From contig CM040427.1 in assembly GCA_022702705.1 (NCBI GenBank), positions 68,980,783 to 69,044,782 of the forward strand: a DNA stretch of 64,000 nucleotides, given 5' to 3'. Below are positions 36,331 to 46,172 of the stretch, in pieces. The stretch comes from Papilionanthe hookeriana x Papilionanthe teres (taxonomy: Eukaryota; Streptophyta; Magnoliopsida; Asparagales; Orchidaceae). Each line of letters opens with the position of its first letter. The stretch's first letter is position 1. The position numbers were made by a program, and so were the translations under genes. Below the pieces are notes generated by a model. That model saw only the letters and a program-made list of their open reading frames with translations, was not told where the DNA came from and did not search any database.

Positions 36331-37669
36331 TTCTTTTGGGGGCAATGTAGAGTTTTGTTGACTGTTTTAAGAGTATTTCTACAAAGTTGAAGCATTGTTG
36401 AGATTGCTGTTAAAGTTCCGCACCAAATGTGCGTTGAAAGTTGGTCGCACTTCATTGTAAATATATCAAAACTTGTGCTTTGTTTATAGGATAGAAAATT
36501 TCAGATTTGAAATCTTCATTCTATTGTCTCATCTATTTAAAGTTGCATGGTAGAAGGTACAACTTATATTTATTATGAGTTTATGTTACTTGTGGATAAT
36601 CTTGATTGAGCTTGAAGTTAGGATTAAGTGTATGTTTGGGACAATTTTCTCGTTGTTTTATTTTATAGACTATTGCATAGTTTGATTTGACGATTGTTCT
36701 TTGCATGGTTTTAATGACTGGACCGGACTAATCGATTTGACCGATTCAAACTTGAACCGGTATTTCATCTGGTTCAGTTCAAGTTCAGAACCGTTTCTAC
36801 ATAGAACTATATTTGAACATGTTAGAACCAGGATTGAATCGGAGAACTGGTGAAGCAGTATAGTTTCTAAAGAATAGGTCAGTTTAAATAATATATAAGT
36901 TCACCTTGAAAAAAATGTGGCAGGCTTAAAAAGAGAAATCTTGAATCTATTTAAGCCTCTTAGTGAAACTTTACACCTCAGCCAAAGCTCAGCAAGCATA
37001 TAACCTCTTATTCAATGGTCAACAACTGTTGTTGCTGCTCTCTGTTGTTTTTTCCTTTATCTAGATAAGACTCATAATCCATATTTACCTTTATTTATTT
37101 ATTTTTATGATGCTCAATTTAATAATCATTAAATTTATAATAAGAATTAACATCTCTTGGCATTAAATTCTCATATTTATGCAACTTTAGAATAATTGTG
37201 ATGAAATTAATTAAATAATTTTTTTTTAAATAATAAAAATAGGAGATGGGCATGAGCTCTTCTTCAAAAAGACTCATGACTTGTTCTAGTTTTTAGTAGT
37301 GAAAATTGTATTCACTCTCAGGGGGTGTTCGGTAACATATTATTTATTGAATTTAGACACGAGTTTAACTTAAATCCTGTCAAACATAATAAAAAACAAA
37401 ATTTAAATCCAACATTCCGTTAATTCAAAATCTTTCGCGTTCCATCAATTTCTTTGCACTCTATTACTTAAATCAGGATTTATTGAATCCAACTACGAGT
37501 TGGATTTACAGTAAGTCACTCGTCGTCGTTCATGAGATCTACTGAGGATTAGATAAATCACATATACATAAATCTAGGTTGCAAAGAAGCTCCACCTTAA
37601 TAATCTTTCTCCATCTGTACATTATGCCAATGTATTCTAAAAATAAGCATATAATATGTTGTGAGATAG
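36331..37669. other. 3' flank of the RING-H2 gene, small repeat-like segments
   Basis: The first ~200 bases are probably 3'UTR (T-rich, no strict AATAAA seen). About 36715-36830 contains a GGACCGGACTAAT-type low-complexity segment often seen in plant MITEs. About 37320-37510 begins GGGGGTGTTCGGTAAC, reminiscent of hAT-type MITE ends, but no matching terminus could be set. Otherwise nothing recognised. Confidence 0.35.
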
Positions 37670-38225
37670 GTACTTCCGGGCATAGAAATAAAACGCAAAT
37701 AACACAAGCAAACACAGATCGTTTACGTGGTTCGATCCAACTGGATCTATGTCCACGGGATGGAATCAATCAAATAGTTCATGAAGACAAAAGAAATGGA
37801 GAATACATAGCTTATACATAGAGATGAGCCCCCATCTTCCTTCTATAACCTCCCTCTCAAGCGACATCTTGATACTGAGCGCTCAAGATGCTTCTCCTCC
37901 CTCTGCCTTCTCAGTTATTCTCTCATCCTTTGTGAAAGCTTAAGACCTCTTCTCTCGCTCTCCTAAGCCTCACACCCTCTCTATTTATACAAACCAAGAG
38001 AGTGGTAGGTGGAAGGTAGGTGAGCGGTAGTGAGATGTGGGAAGTGAGCGGTAGTGAGATGTGGGAGGTGAGCGGTACCACATTACGAAAGTATTCTTTT
38101 ACCTTAGTTCACCTGCACCCCTCTCTACAAGCCTCCCTCATCTAATATAATAGATGAGGCCTCCCAAGTAGACCGGATCCGCCAAGGAAGTTTTCTTGAA
38201 ATTTACTAGTATGTCCGCAAGGGAG
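37670..38225. mobile_element. LTR-like fragment, probably copia-type
   Basis: Contains AACACAAGCAAACACAGATC, TTTACGTGGTTCGATCCAAC and GTCCACGGGATGG, wording characteristic of the transcribed end of plant copia LTRs, followed by a pyrimidine-rich leader-like stretch and three GTGAGCGGTA-containing near-repeats (about 38020-38085). Ends are not defined, and no PBS or coding part is adjacent, so it is read as a solo LTR or fragment. Confidence 0.45.
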
Positions 38226-38841
38226 TCGTTAACAACATAATCCTTTGTGATTTATTACTTTAGTATATTAATTCAATATTTAGCAAATATTTATTCAAAC
38301 CATATGATGGTTATGTGCTTATTGTTTTAAAAACATTATGGGTTGAAATGAAAATGAGGAAAATTATTGGGGTGAATCATCTTTTGAGTTACTAATAGAA
38401 TTCATGTGAATTATTTTTATTTTGAGGGCAATTACTTTTACCCCAAGGTTTTACTAATAATAATTAAAGTTTTTAATTCCAACATTTAATTTTTATTTAA
38501 TGATTGAGATTATTATCATTTTTTTTTCTTTGCAAAATTATTAGAATTTTGAAAAAAAAAAAAATAGAACCAATTCATATCACCCAAAGTGCAATTGAAA
38601 AATTTATACTCCAATTAATATGATAATTTAAGGTAGATTTGTAATTTACCACATAATTCTCATGTAATAAAAAAATGAGTAATATTTTAATTACTTCAAA
38701 TCAACACATGAAGTACATTAATTAATATATTTTAATGCATTGTAAACTTGTGCTTTTTTTCTCGTCTTTTATGATGATTTTTTTTTAAATCACTAGTTGA
38801 AAAAGACAACTTCTATGAATTTATGAACGTATTTTAATGTA
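38226..38841. other. AT-rich spacer, no gene
   Basis: Low-complexity A/T-rich DNA with no ORF of interest. Confidence 0.5.
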
Positions 38842-39122
38842 TGGTGTCAATTCGGGTCGAGTTCGGGTCCAACCCAAATAATAAACGTGTTAAAACTAAG
38901 ACCTAAACTCAACCCAAACCCGAGTTTGACCCTCTGACTCGAGCCCGCCCCAAAATTTTTGTGCTTATTTGGGTATGCTTGGGTTTTTGAGTTTAACCCA
39001 AACCCGACTCAAATAATAAATGAGTTGAATCATCTGACCCAAACCCGACTCGAAAAATATTCGGATCAACCCTAACACGAATTTTTCAAGTCGAGTGCCT
39101 GTCAGCATAGTTTTGACACCCA
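38842..39122. mobile_element. MITE with GGTGTCAA termini
   Basis: Starts TGGTGTCAATTCGGGT and ends TTTTGACACCCA, giving inverted termini GGTGTCAA/TTGACACC. The interior is rich in AACCCAAACCCGA and its partial inverse TTGGGTTTTTGAGTTT. Noncoding; about 280 bp. Confidence 0.6.
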
Positions 39123-39814
39123 TATGCTAATGTAATATAGGTTTCTAATTTCTTTATTATTATTATTCTTCATTGATGTTGATTTTTTTATGGTTCAAGT
39201 ATTACTACATAAAAAAAATAAAATAAAAAATCATTTCATGAGTATATTTTACATTTTCCTTCCCAAGATGGATAAATGTGTAAATATGCCAATTAACACC
39301 ATAGTCTAAGATTGAGCAAGTTGACTTTTTTCAAATAAAAAACACTAATTACAATTTTTCATAATAGGGAAGAAAAAAAGAAGATTAATAAATAACAACA
39401 TGGAGATAATTGTTTAATCCTTAGCCTAAGTCATCCTTTGAATGAAAAAAATAAAATAAAATAAATTAAATTTAAAGAATACAATTTTAATTGAAGGTCA
39501 ACCATATGGTGAGGTGGATTATTATTTTTTTTTTCTATTTTTTTTTTACTAATAATTGAATAAGGGAAGGGAGACAATCGGATAAGAGGATGAGTACAAG
39601 ATTAGTTAATGGTTTTTGAAAAATAAATAAATAAATTGAAAATAAAATTATAAATAGTGTAAAAAGGCCACTTACATCAATTTTAAATGGGGAGATATTT
39701 TTAATTTTTTTTTATTTTGAAACTAAATTAAATAAGGTAGAAATGCAATTATCACTTTTTTTATATATATTTCGAGGAATTGGAATTCGAATTTTAAGAG
39801 GCGCCTATTGCGAG
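39123..39814. other. AT-rich spacer, no gene
   Basis: A/T-rich with runs of A and T; nothing recognised. Confidence 0.5.
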
Positions 39815-40079
39815 TAGGGCTGTCAAAATGACTCTTTAAATAACTCGTGTTTGATTTGTTCGCTAAGCAAACGAGCCGGACACGAATAATTTTTTTGTGT
39901 TCAATATATATATATAATGAGTTTTATTTTTAAATAATTTAATTGACTAGAATGCTATAAATATTTATAACCAATTAAAATTAGTAATTTAAAAATAGAA
40001 TTAAAATATATTAAATTCTATTTAAATGAATATTTTAATATGAATAACAAGATTTTAAATCTCATCTTACCCTTAACTT
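39815..40079. mobile_element. MITE, TAGGGCTGTCAAA family, copy A
   Basis: Begins TAGGGCTGTCAAAATG, contains AAACGAGCCGGACACGAAT and a central AT-rich part, and fades at a CTTACCCTTAA end. It belongs with copies B-E by its ends (TAGGG-TGTCAAA ... TTTACACCCCTA) and by the GAGC-CGAACACGA interior. Confidence 0.6.
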
Positions 40080-40092
40080 TTTTCTTCTGTGA

Positions 40093-40267
40093 TTAGAATT
40101 GTCAAAATAGCTCATGTTTGAGTCGCATGTGTTCAGCTCGATAAGCAGCAACCCAAAACCAAATAAATTTTTTGAGCTCGATATATAAATGAGCCTACCA
40201 AGATCAATAATATTTTTTAACAAACCGAGTCTGAACTCGCTCAAGCTCGGCTCGTTTACACCCCTTA
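40093..40267. mobile_element. MITE, TAGGGCTGTCAAA family, copy B
   Basis: Begins TAGAATTGTCAAAATAG and ends GCTCGTTTACACCCCTTA. The interior has GAGCTCGATATATAAATGAG. Confidence 0.6.
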
Positions 40268-40453
40268 GAGTTATCAAAATGTTTTTTTATTCGCAAACAG
40301 CTCATGTTAAGCTAGCTTAAGTAAACAAGCCGAACACAACAATTTTTTTGTGTTTGAAATATAAACGAGCCGAAGTCAAACAGTAGTATTTTTTAACGAG
40401 CCGAACACGAGCTGAGCCAAAACTAGCACGTGTTCGGCTCGTTTACACCCTTA
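40268..40453. mobile_element. MITE, TAGGGCTGTCAAA family, copy C
   Basis: Directly follows copy B: begins AGAGTTATCAAAATG and ends GGCTCGTTTACACCCTTA. Two adjacent copies imply insertion next to, or duplication of, an existing copy. Confidence 0.6.
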
Positions 40454-42049
40454 ACCGTGAGGCAATAATGCAATATACCTTGAATGCCAAAGTACTTATA
40501 TAGTCCTTATTTTTGTCCATATCTTTTGCAAAAAGAAATAGGAAGATTTACAAACATTCAACTCTTCCTCCATGTTTACATATCAAACACCTAAACTTTA
40601 CTTTATATATATATATACCACTTAAATCTTTCAAATTACATAAATGTGATAAGATGCTTGTTTAATACTTGATAATAAATTTATTAATATGTGATTATTT
40701 AATAGCAATTTTCTTTTATTAGCTTGTTAATATCCTGCTAATTAATATGCTTTATATGACTCATTTGGTTAACTACCAAGCTGCTCAATAGTATTTTTCA
40801 TTAATATGCTTGCTAAGACTTACTTGATTAATTAACAATGTATTCAATAGTATGATACATAAATTAATGTACAAAATAAGCTTACTCTATAAAGCTCTAC
40901 AAGCATATACTAAGCTAGAACAATCATAAAATGACCTGAGCTCGAATGGATTCGAGCTAAAGCTCTAATAAGCACCTACTTGGCTCAGTCTGATACATTT
41001 GCAGCCTTAATGATGATAATACGACTCTGGTGAAGACCATCGATCTCATCGCCATGGAATCACATATTGTTAATGCGTATCTAATGCACGATATGATCAT
41101 TCATCTTAGATATAAATATCACTTGTAAGCAGAGGCAGAACCAGGATTTATGTGATTGAAAATTTCGGGTGGTATAAATATAAATGGTAAAGCTTTAAGT
41201 TTTAGATATGTAAATACATAAGAATTGGGTGGAAAGTATGTCAATGCCCCTATTTTAAAATAATGAGTTAGATAATTGGTGAACAAGAAGATGAGGCCAT
41301 TTCAATAGTAGTAGGTAAATGTTTAGCTCAAGATAATGATAAATTTGAATGTGGCAGAGAATAAATATCACAGATCTCTAACATAATACGCACAAATTTA
41401 AATAGTTACGATCAAATTTGCATATATTCGCATCCACACAAAGAACTGTTGTTTCACTAAATGTTAAAAGAGATGATACGTGAAGAGATTATAATTCATA
41501 TGAATAAGAATAAAGATACCATTTTTATCTAAATTGATAGTTGAGAAAGGAATGCGATAACCTATTATAAAGATGAGAGTTGAATGAAAAGAAAAAATAT
41601 TAGCGATGCTTCTCTTTCTCTTCTCTTGATCACTATGAGAACTTCTTCCCCGTCCATTTTATCTCGCTTTCTGTTGTTTATGATTGTGCGATAATTTATA
41701 AGTAAGAATTCCACAGATTCACATAGTAAAAAGTTTGTCTTCCAAAATTAATGATTTGTTTCTATTAAGGGCTTTTTTAATCTTAATTATAGATTTTTGT
41801 GGTAGCACAACATAGATCTTCATGGTAGCCTTTATGTGTAAATTTATGATTACATCCATTTAAAAATTTATGGTAACTACCACTCAAGATTGGGAAAAAA
41901 ACCATTGTTTAAATAAATAAAAATTTGACTCAACCCATAACAATATCTTATTTGGCATTTCAATGTATTAGTTTAGTGATTTTGTTTGAACACTTTTCTA
42001 TGCACACCTCTATATCATCATTCATAAAGAATATTTTAGGCTTTACAAA
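40454..42049. other. AT-rich DNA, no gene; possible LTR debris of the adjacent copia element
   Basis: No recognisable coding region. It lies on the 3' side of the minus-strand copia remnant and may include its LTR, but no terminus or repeat partner was identified. Confidence 0.35.
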
Positions 42050-43330
42050 GCCTCAATTTTTCAATAGGTAACACTATGGTAAGCATGTAAGTGACATTTA
42101 TTATTCCATTAATTTTGAAAAGCTATAATATATCAACTTCAAGCATGGTGCTTAAATGATAATGCATGAGTTGTATGTTCTTTATTTGTGAGTGCAAGAT
42201 TACATTATTTGTGAAGTAAATAGCACTTTCACTTTCACAATAAAGAGTGATATCGTTTCTTAAGATCAATATTAATCAAATCATTTTGTTGTTAGCCATA
42301 CTGACTGCTGCTTATTTTGTTTATGTGGTTGATAGTGCAATTATGACTTGACATTGTGACACCAAAATAAAAGCAATGGTACCTTAGATACATATGTACC
42401 AGATGATACTTTTTATATTTAGGTCTCCTCTTAAATTAACACAACATTCCAGTTAAGTTATATTATTCTAATTCAAAGAATAATTGATTGTATCTTTTAG
42501 ACAGCACAATAGCCACATTGCAACTTCCCAACGACCTTTTCTCAAATTTGATATATATCTGATAATTGTTTCTATCACTTGTAAAATATCGGGTCAAGTG
42601 CTTATTATTGTATCCATAATGCATCCAACAAGCGATGAATAAGGTGCTTTGGTCGTATGTTTATGTCAACTTCAAATTTTATCTTAAACTCCTTGGATAA
42701 TCTGAACAATGAGTAGCATACTTATTTTCTTTATATTAATCATATTGAACTTGTATAGCACTTTTCCAATATAGCATGTTTGTTAAAAAACTTAATACAC
42801 TTGAGCCTATATTGTAATATATTCTCATCCAAAAGAAATTCACTTGTTCTATATCCCTTATGCCAAACTCCTTGATAGATATTTTTTCAATTTTTTTTTT
42901 AATTTTTAAATATGAACTGCTACAAATCTACAATTAACATCTACATATAATAATTAAATAATTTAATAACAACAATAGTGTTAACATTGCATTGATAAAG
43001 CTCAATCTTATATATTTACCTATTAGATTTTTGATACCCTTGGTGAGGTGTTTGTATGAAGCCATAAAGGCTTTTATTTAATTTTCAAATAAGACTTTTT
43101 TCTTGGTTCAATAAAGCATTTTGATCGTATCATGTATCATATAGACGTCTTTCGACAAATTAGGACGGAGCAAAACAACGTCAATACCCTTGGTGAGGTG
43201 TTTGTTTTAAGCCATAAAGGCTTTTATTTAACTTTCAAAGACCTCTTTTTCTTGTTCAATAAAACATTTAGATTGTGTCATGTAGACTTCTTTCAACAAA
43301 TTAGAATGGAGTAAAACAACCTTAATATCC
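42050..43330 (-). pseudogene. Decayed Ty1/copia RT-RNase H remnant
   Basis: Read on the minus strand. 43330-43030 gives NLLKEVYMTQSKCFIEQEKE and FMA-NKHLTK, matching the copia RT blocks LxEEVYMxQPEGF and LYGLKQxPR. About 42720-42500 gives VGCIMDTIISTCPDI and YISNLRKGRWE, matching the segment before RNase H. About 42400-42150 gives text like the ALSTTEAEY block, and LYCESESAIYFTNNVILHSQ, matching the DSQSAIxLxxNPVxHxRTKHI block of RNase H. Stops and frame changes are everywhere. It is opposite in strand to, and more eroded than, the copia fragment at 14939. Confidence 0.65.
43035..43322. repeat. Tandem duplication (~150 bp) within the copia RT remnant
   Basis: The word ATACCCTTGGTGAGGTGTTTG followed by AAGCCATAAAGGCTTTTATT occurs at about 43035 and 43190. 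The two copies continue colinearly to AATTAGGACGGAG and AATTAGAATGGAG. Copies differ at many sites, so the duplication is old. Confidence 0.75.
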
Positions 43331-43507
43331 ATTTATTCAAGAGATCTTTGTTGCTATAGTACTTAGTATTAGATGAAAAGTCATTTCTTTAACAATAAGA
43401 CAGAATATCTCTATAAGGTCTATGCTTTACTTCGGTTACGTTTGTGACAGCTTGTGTTTATCCAGATAAACTGCTTATCTGAAAATACAGATCGCAGGAT
43501 TCGACGC

Positions 43508-43510
<3 letters not shown>

Positions 43511-43569
<59 letters not shown>

Positions 43570-43570
43570 A
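43511..43570 (+). repeat. Microsatellite (TA)n-(TG)n
   Basis: About 45 bases of TA followed by TG units. Confidence 0.95.
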
Positions 43571-43584
43571 TGCAGACTTCTTCA

Positions 43585-43706
43585 AGAATAACACGGTGGG
43601 GGAGTATCCCCCACCCGCCGCGTGTTATTCTGATTTTTTTCTTTTTTTTCCTCACGCGCGCTAGATGGCGCTATCCGAATGAACTCCGCACGTACCTCTA
43701 CGTGCG
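43585..43706. other. Two strong hairpins, foldback-like remnant
   Basis: 43585-43631 forms AGAATAACACG-GTGGGGGA / TCCCCCAC-CGTGTTATTCT, with a 3-base loop and a 6-base insertion on one arm. 43687-43706 is CGCACGTACCTCTACGTGCG, a near-copy of the palindrome at 18275-18294, and is followed by GTAGTCCGGAT. This suggests a decayed relative of the foldback elements at 18137, 27207 and 45426. The adjacent 43707-43950 has no gene. Confidence 0.5.
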
Positions 43707-43950
43707 TAGTCCGGATATAATATTTCTTCTACTAAATATGAGGTAGTATAAAGATCCTCCTATAAAGTGACTGGGAACGGCCCCCATAGATCCATGTGCA
43801 GTAGCATCAACTATTTGAGTCTAAGCTCTGCCTCATCTTTAAAAAATAAACCCTTCTTTATTTTACCAAAGTACAATCTTCACAAAAAGAAATGAATTTA
43901 ATATATTTTAAATTTAGAATTTAACCTCTTGTATGGAGAATCTATATACC

Positions 43951-44148
43951 TAGGGCTGTCAAAAAAACTTGTCCCCGAACAGCTCGTGTTCAGTTCGTCA
44001 AAAAGTTCGTGTTCAATTCGTTCGATAAGCAAATGAGACGAACACGAACAATTTTTTTCGTTCGGTTTGTTAAACGAACCAAACACGAACAGTGATGTGC
44101 TCGTTCGTGTTTGGTTTGTTATTGTTCGCAATATAAAATAATTTAAAA

Positions 44149-44150
<2 letters not shown>
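43951..44150. mobile_element. MITE, TAGGGCTGTCAAA family, copy D (3' end lost in microsatellite)
   Basis: Begins TAGGGCTGTCAAAAAAAC, with interior GAACACGAACAATTTTTTTC and GTTAAACGAACCAAACACGA. It runs into the (AT)n tract at about 44153 with no recognisable right terminus. Confidence 0.6.

Positions 44151-44152
<2 letters not shown>

Positions 44153-44212
<60 letters not shown>
44153..44212 (+). repeat. Microsatellite (TA)n
   Basis: About 60 bases of alternating T and A, continuing into A/T low complexity up to about 44390. Confidence 0.95.
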
Positions 44213-44216
<4 letters not shown>

Positions 44217-44513
44217 GATATTTAAAAAAAATTATATATTATAAAAATTTATCATATTTTAAATAATTAAACTTCTATAAATTATAATATATGATAAATT
44301 AATAATAATATTATTATTATTATAGTATTAATTATATTAATATAAATATTATAATATTATAATTAATATACTATACTATATATTAAAATAAAATCCTAAA
44401 CAAAACCCTAAACGCTTTATTCAGTTTGCTTCATTTTGAGAAAGTATGGATTACCTGATGTGTACGAAACACCTGATCAATTTGTTTCATTTTGAGGAAG
44501 TATGCTATCAAAG

Positions 44514-44732
44514 TCAGAGCTGTCAAAAAAGCTCGTTGTTCGCGAATAGTTTGTATTCGGTTCGCCGGGAAGTTCATGTTCGATTTGTTAGATAAGCAAA
44601 CGAGATGAACATGAACAATTTTTTTTCGTTCGGTTTTTTAAACGAACCAAACACAAACAGTAATGTGTTCGAATATTTCAAACATGTACAATAGCTCTGA
44701 TCTTTCGTGTTTGGTTCGTTTACACCCCTATA
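44514..44732. mobile_element. MITE, TAGGGCTGTCAAA family, copy E
   Basis: Begins AGAGCTGTCAAAAAAGCTCG and ends TTGGTTCGTTTACACCCCTA. The interior shares AAACGAACCAAACAC and the T-rich run with copy D. Confidence 0.65.
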
Positions 44733-45425
44733 ACACCCCTATATATACCCATCACATTTACATGGCCTAAATTTTTATATCATGGATTTTAATTTGCCCT
44801 TTTATTGGTTGTTCCTATACTTCAAATAGTGACGGAGGTTTGAAGAGTTTTAGCTTCATGTCTCCACCGTGAGAATCTCGGCGACCCATTCGTAACTGTC
44901 ATCTGCTCTGGACCAATGTTGAGAAGGAAAGTGAGGGTGAAGGAGGGAAAGAGGAGGATTTAAGGAGCAGAGGGCTGACGGAAGACGTAGCAGCGTCGCT
45001 GCTGTGAAAGAGTGGGTGCATCGCCGGTGAGATCAGGAATACAGAGTAATAGGAGCAGAGTCGGGTAGTTCACGCGACGCAAACCCCCTCCTCGCGAGCG
45101 TGACGTGCGTCGCGGCCCTCGTGATCCTCTGGAGCAGTTCCGTCGGGTTCGCCGGCAAGAAATGATCAATGTCGAGAAGGAGACACGACCACTCCAAAGG
45201 AAACAAAGAGAGAATTATGTACTGATGAAGCGATGGAAAAGAAAGCAGAAGCTCGGGAATAATTTTTACTTTATTGGATATTTTTGTCTTTTATCTTTAA
45301 AAAATTGTCGTAAAGTTTTGTATCCAAACGATGTAATGACTTTAGAAAGAGCTCCTTCATACTGTTGTTTATTTTGAAGTTATGTTTGAGGGAGCTTTAT
45401 TGAATGGTGAAGTGGTCTCAAATAA
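44733..45425. other. Local G+C-rich segment, no gene recognised
   Basis: 44860-45240 is distinctly richer in G+C and CpG than the surroundings. Frames on both strands are open for 60-90 codons (for example CGRRGPRDP-like text on +), but none shows a known domain or clear splice borders. It could be a first exon or promoter of an unseen gene, or a TE piece. Not called as coding. Confidence 0.3.
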
Positions 45426-45560
45426 GGAGAAATATTGCGTGTGGAGTCCAGACGTACGGTGCGTCCGGATAACAGATGTGATACACTGATATTTTTTGTC
45501 TTTTTGGTGTATCGTGTCGGTTGTCCGGACGCATCTTGCATCTGGAGTCATATTTTCTCC
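45426..45560. mobile_element. Foldback MITE-like element (~135 bp)
   Basis: Inverted arms: the left starts GGAGAAATATTGCG, then GGAGTCCAGACG, GGTGCGTCCGGATAAC and GTGATACAC. The reverse complement of the right arm gives GGAGAAAATATGACTCCAGA, GATGCGTCCGGACAAC and CGATACACC. The inner wording (GCGTCCGGA-AAC...GTGATAC) matches the element at 27207, so they are one family. Confidence 0.75.
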
Positions 45561-46172
45561 TGAACGAGGCTTTATTATGCAAAAAATGCTAATTCATTTT
45601 TTTCCAACCATATGCTATGCATTCAAGCAAAGAATAGTGGCATTTGCTCGCGTGTTGGGGATAAATTAGACAAGGAGATGAGAAGTTTGAGTGCTTTTAT
45701 TGCATTGTTCGTGTGCGGACAAGAATAAAAAACATATATGAGTAAGGCTGATTCATGTGTGGAAAGAAGCTGCAAACGCGAAGGTAATGTCTTCTCCAAC
45801 CATTCTCCCTCCCACTTATTCCAGCAAGATTTACACACATACCAAACAATTTCAATAGCATTTCATGTATGCATCTCTGACACCTAAACTTTGATTTTTA
45901 AATTTATAACATTTCATCCATGCATGAAAATGTGTATTTCACATAGTAAAAGTTTGTAATATACAACTTTCTTCTATATGATATGCAAGATCTGATTGTT
46001 ATAAATTTATAAATCAAAAGTGAATTAATACATCTTATCATAGTCAGAAACTATACCAATCCCGAGCATCACAATGCAAACATAAGGAGAACTTTATATC
46101 TAAAAGTATCCAAAGCAAATAATTTCAGTGAATGAGGAGGCAAAGTACCTGTGACTCGACAGTTATTGTAGC
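45561..46172. other. 3' flank of the phosphatase-like gene
   Basis: Probable 3'UTR of the minus-strand gene near 46172-45900, followed by AT-rich DNA. No other gene is recognised. Confidence 0.4.

Noticed and set aside
43585..43631. Rho-independent terminator-like hairpin
   Set aside because: The genome is eukaryotic; the hairpin is better read as part of a foldback element.
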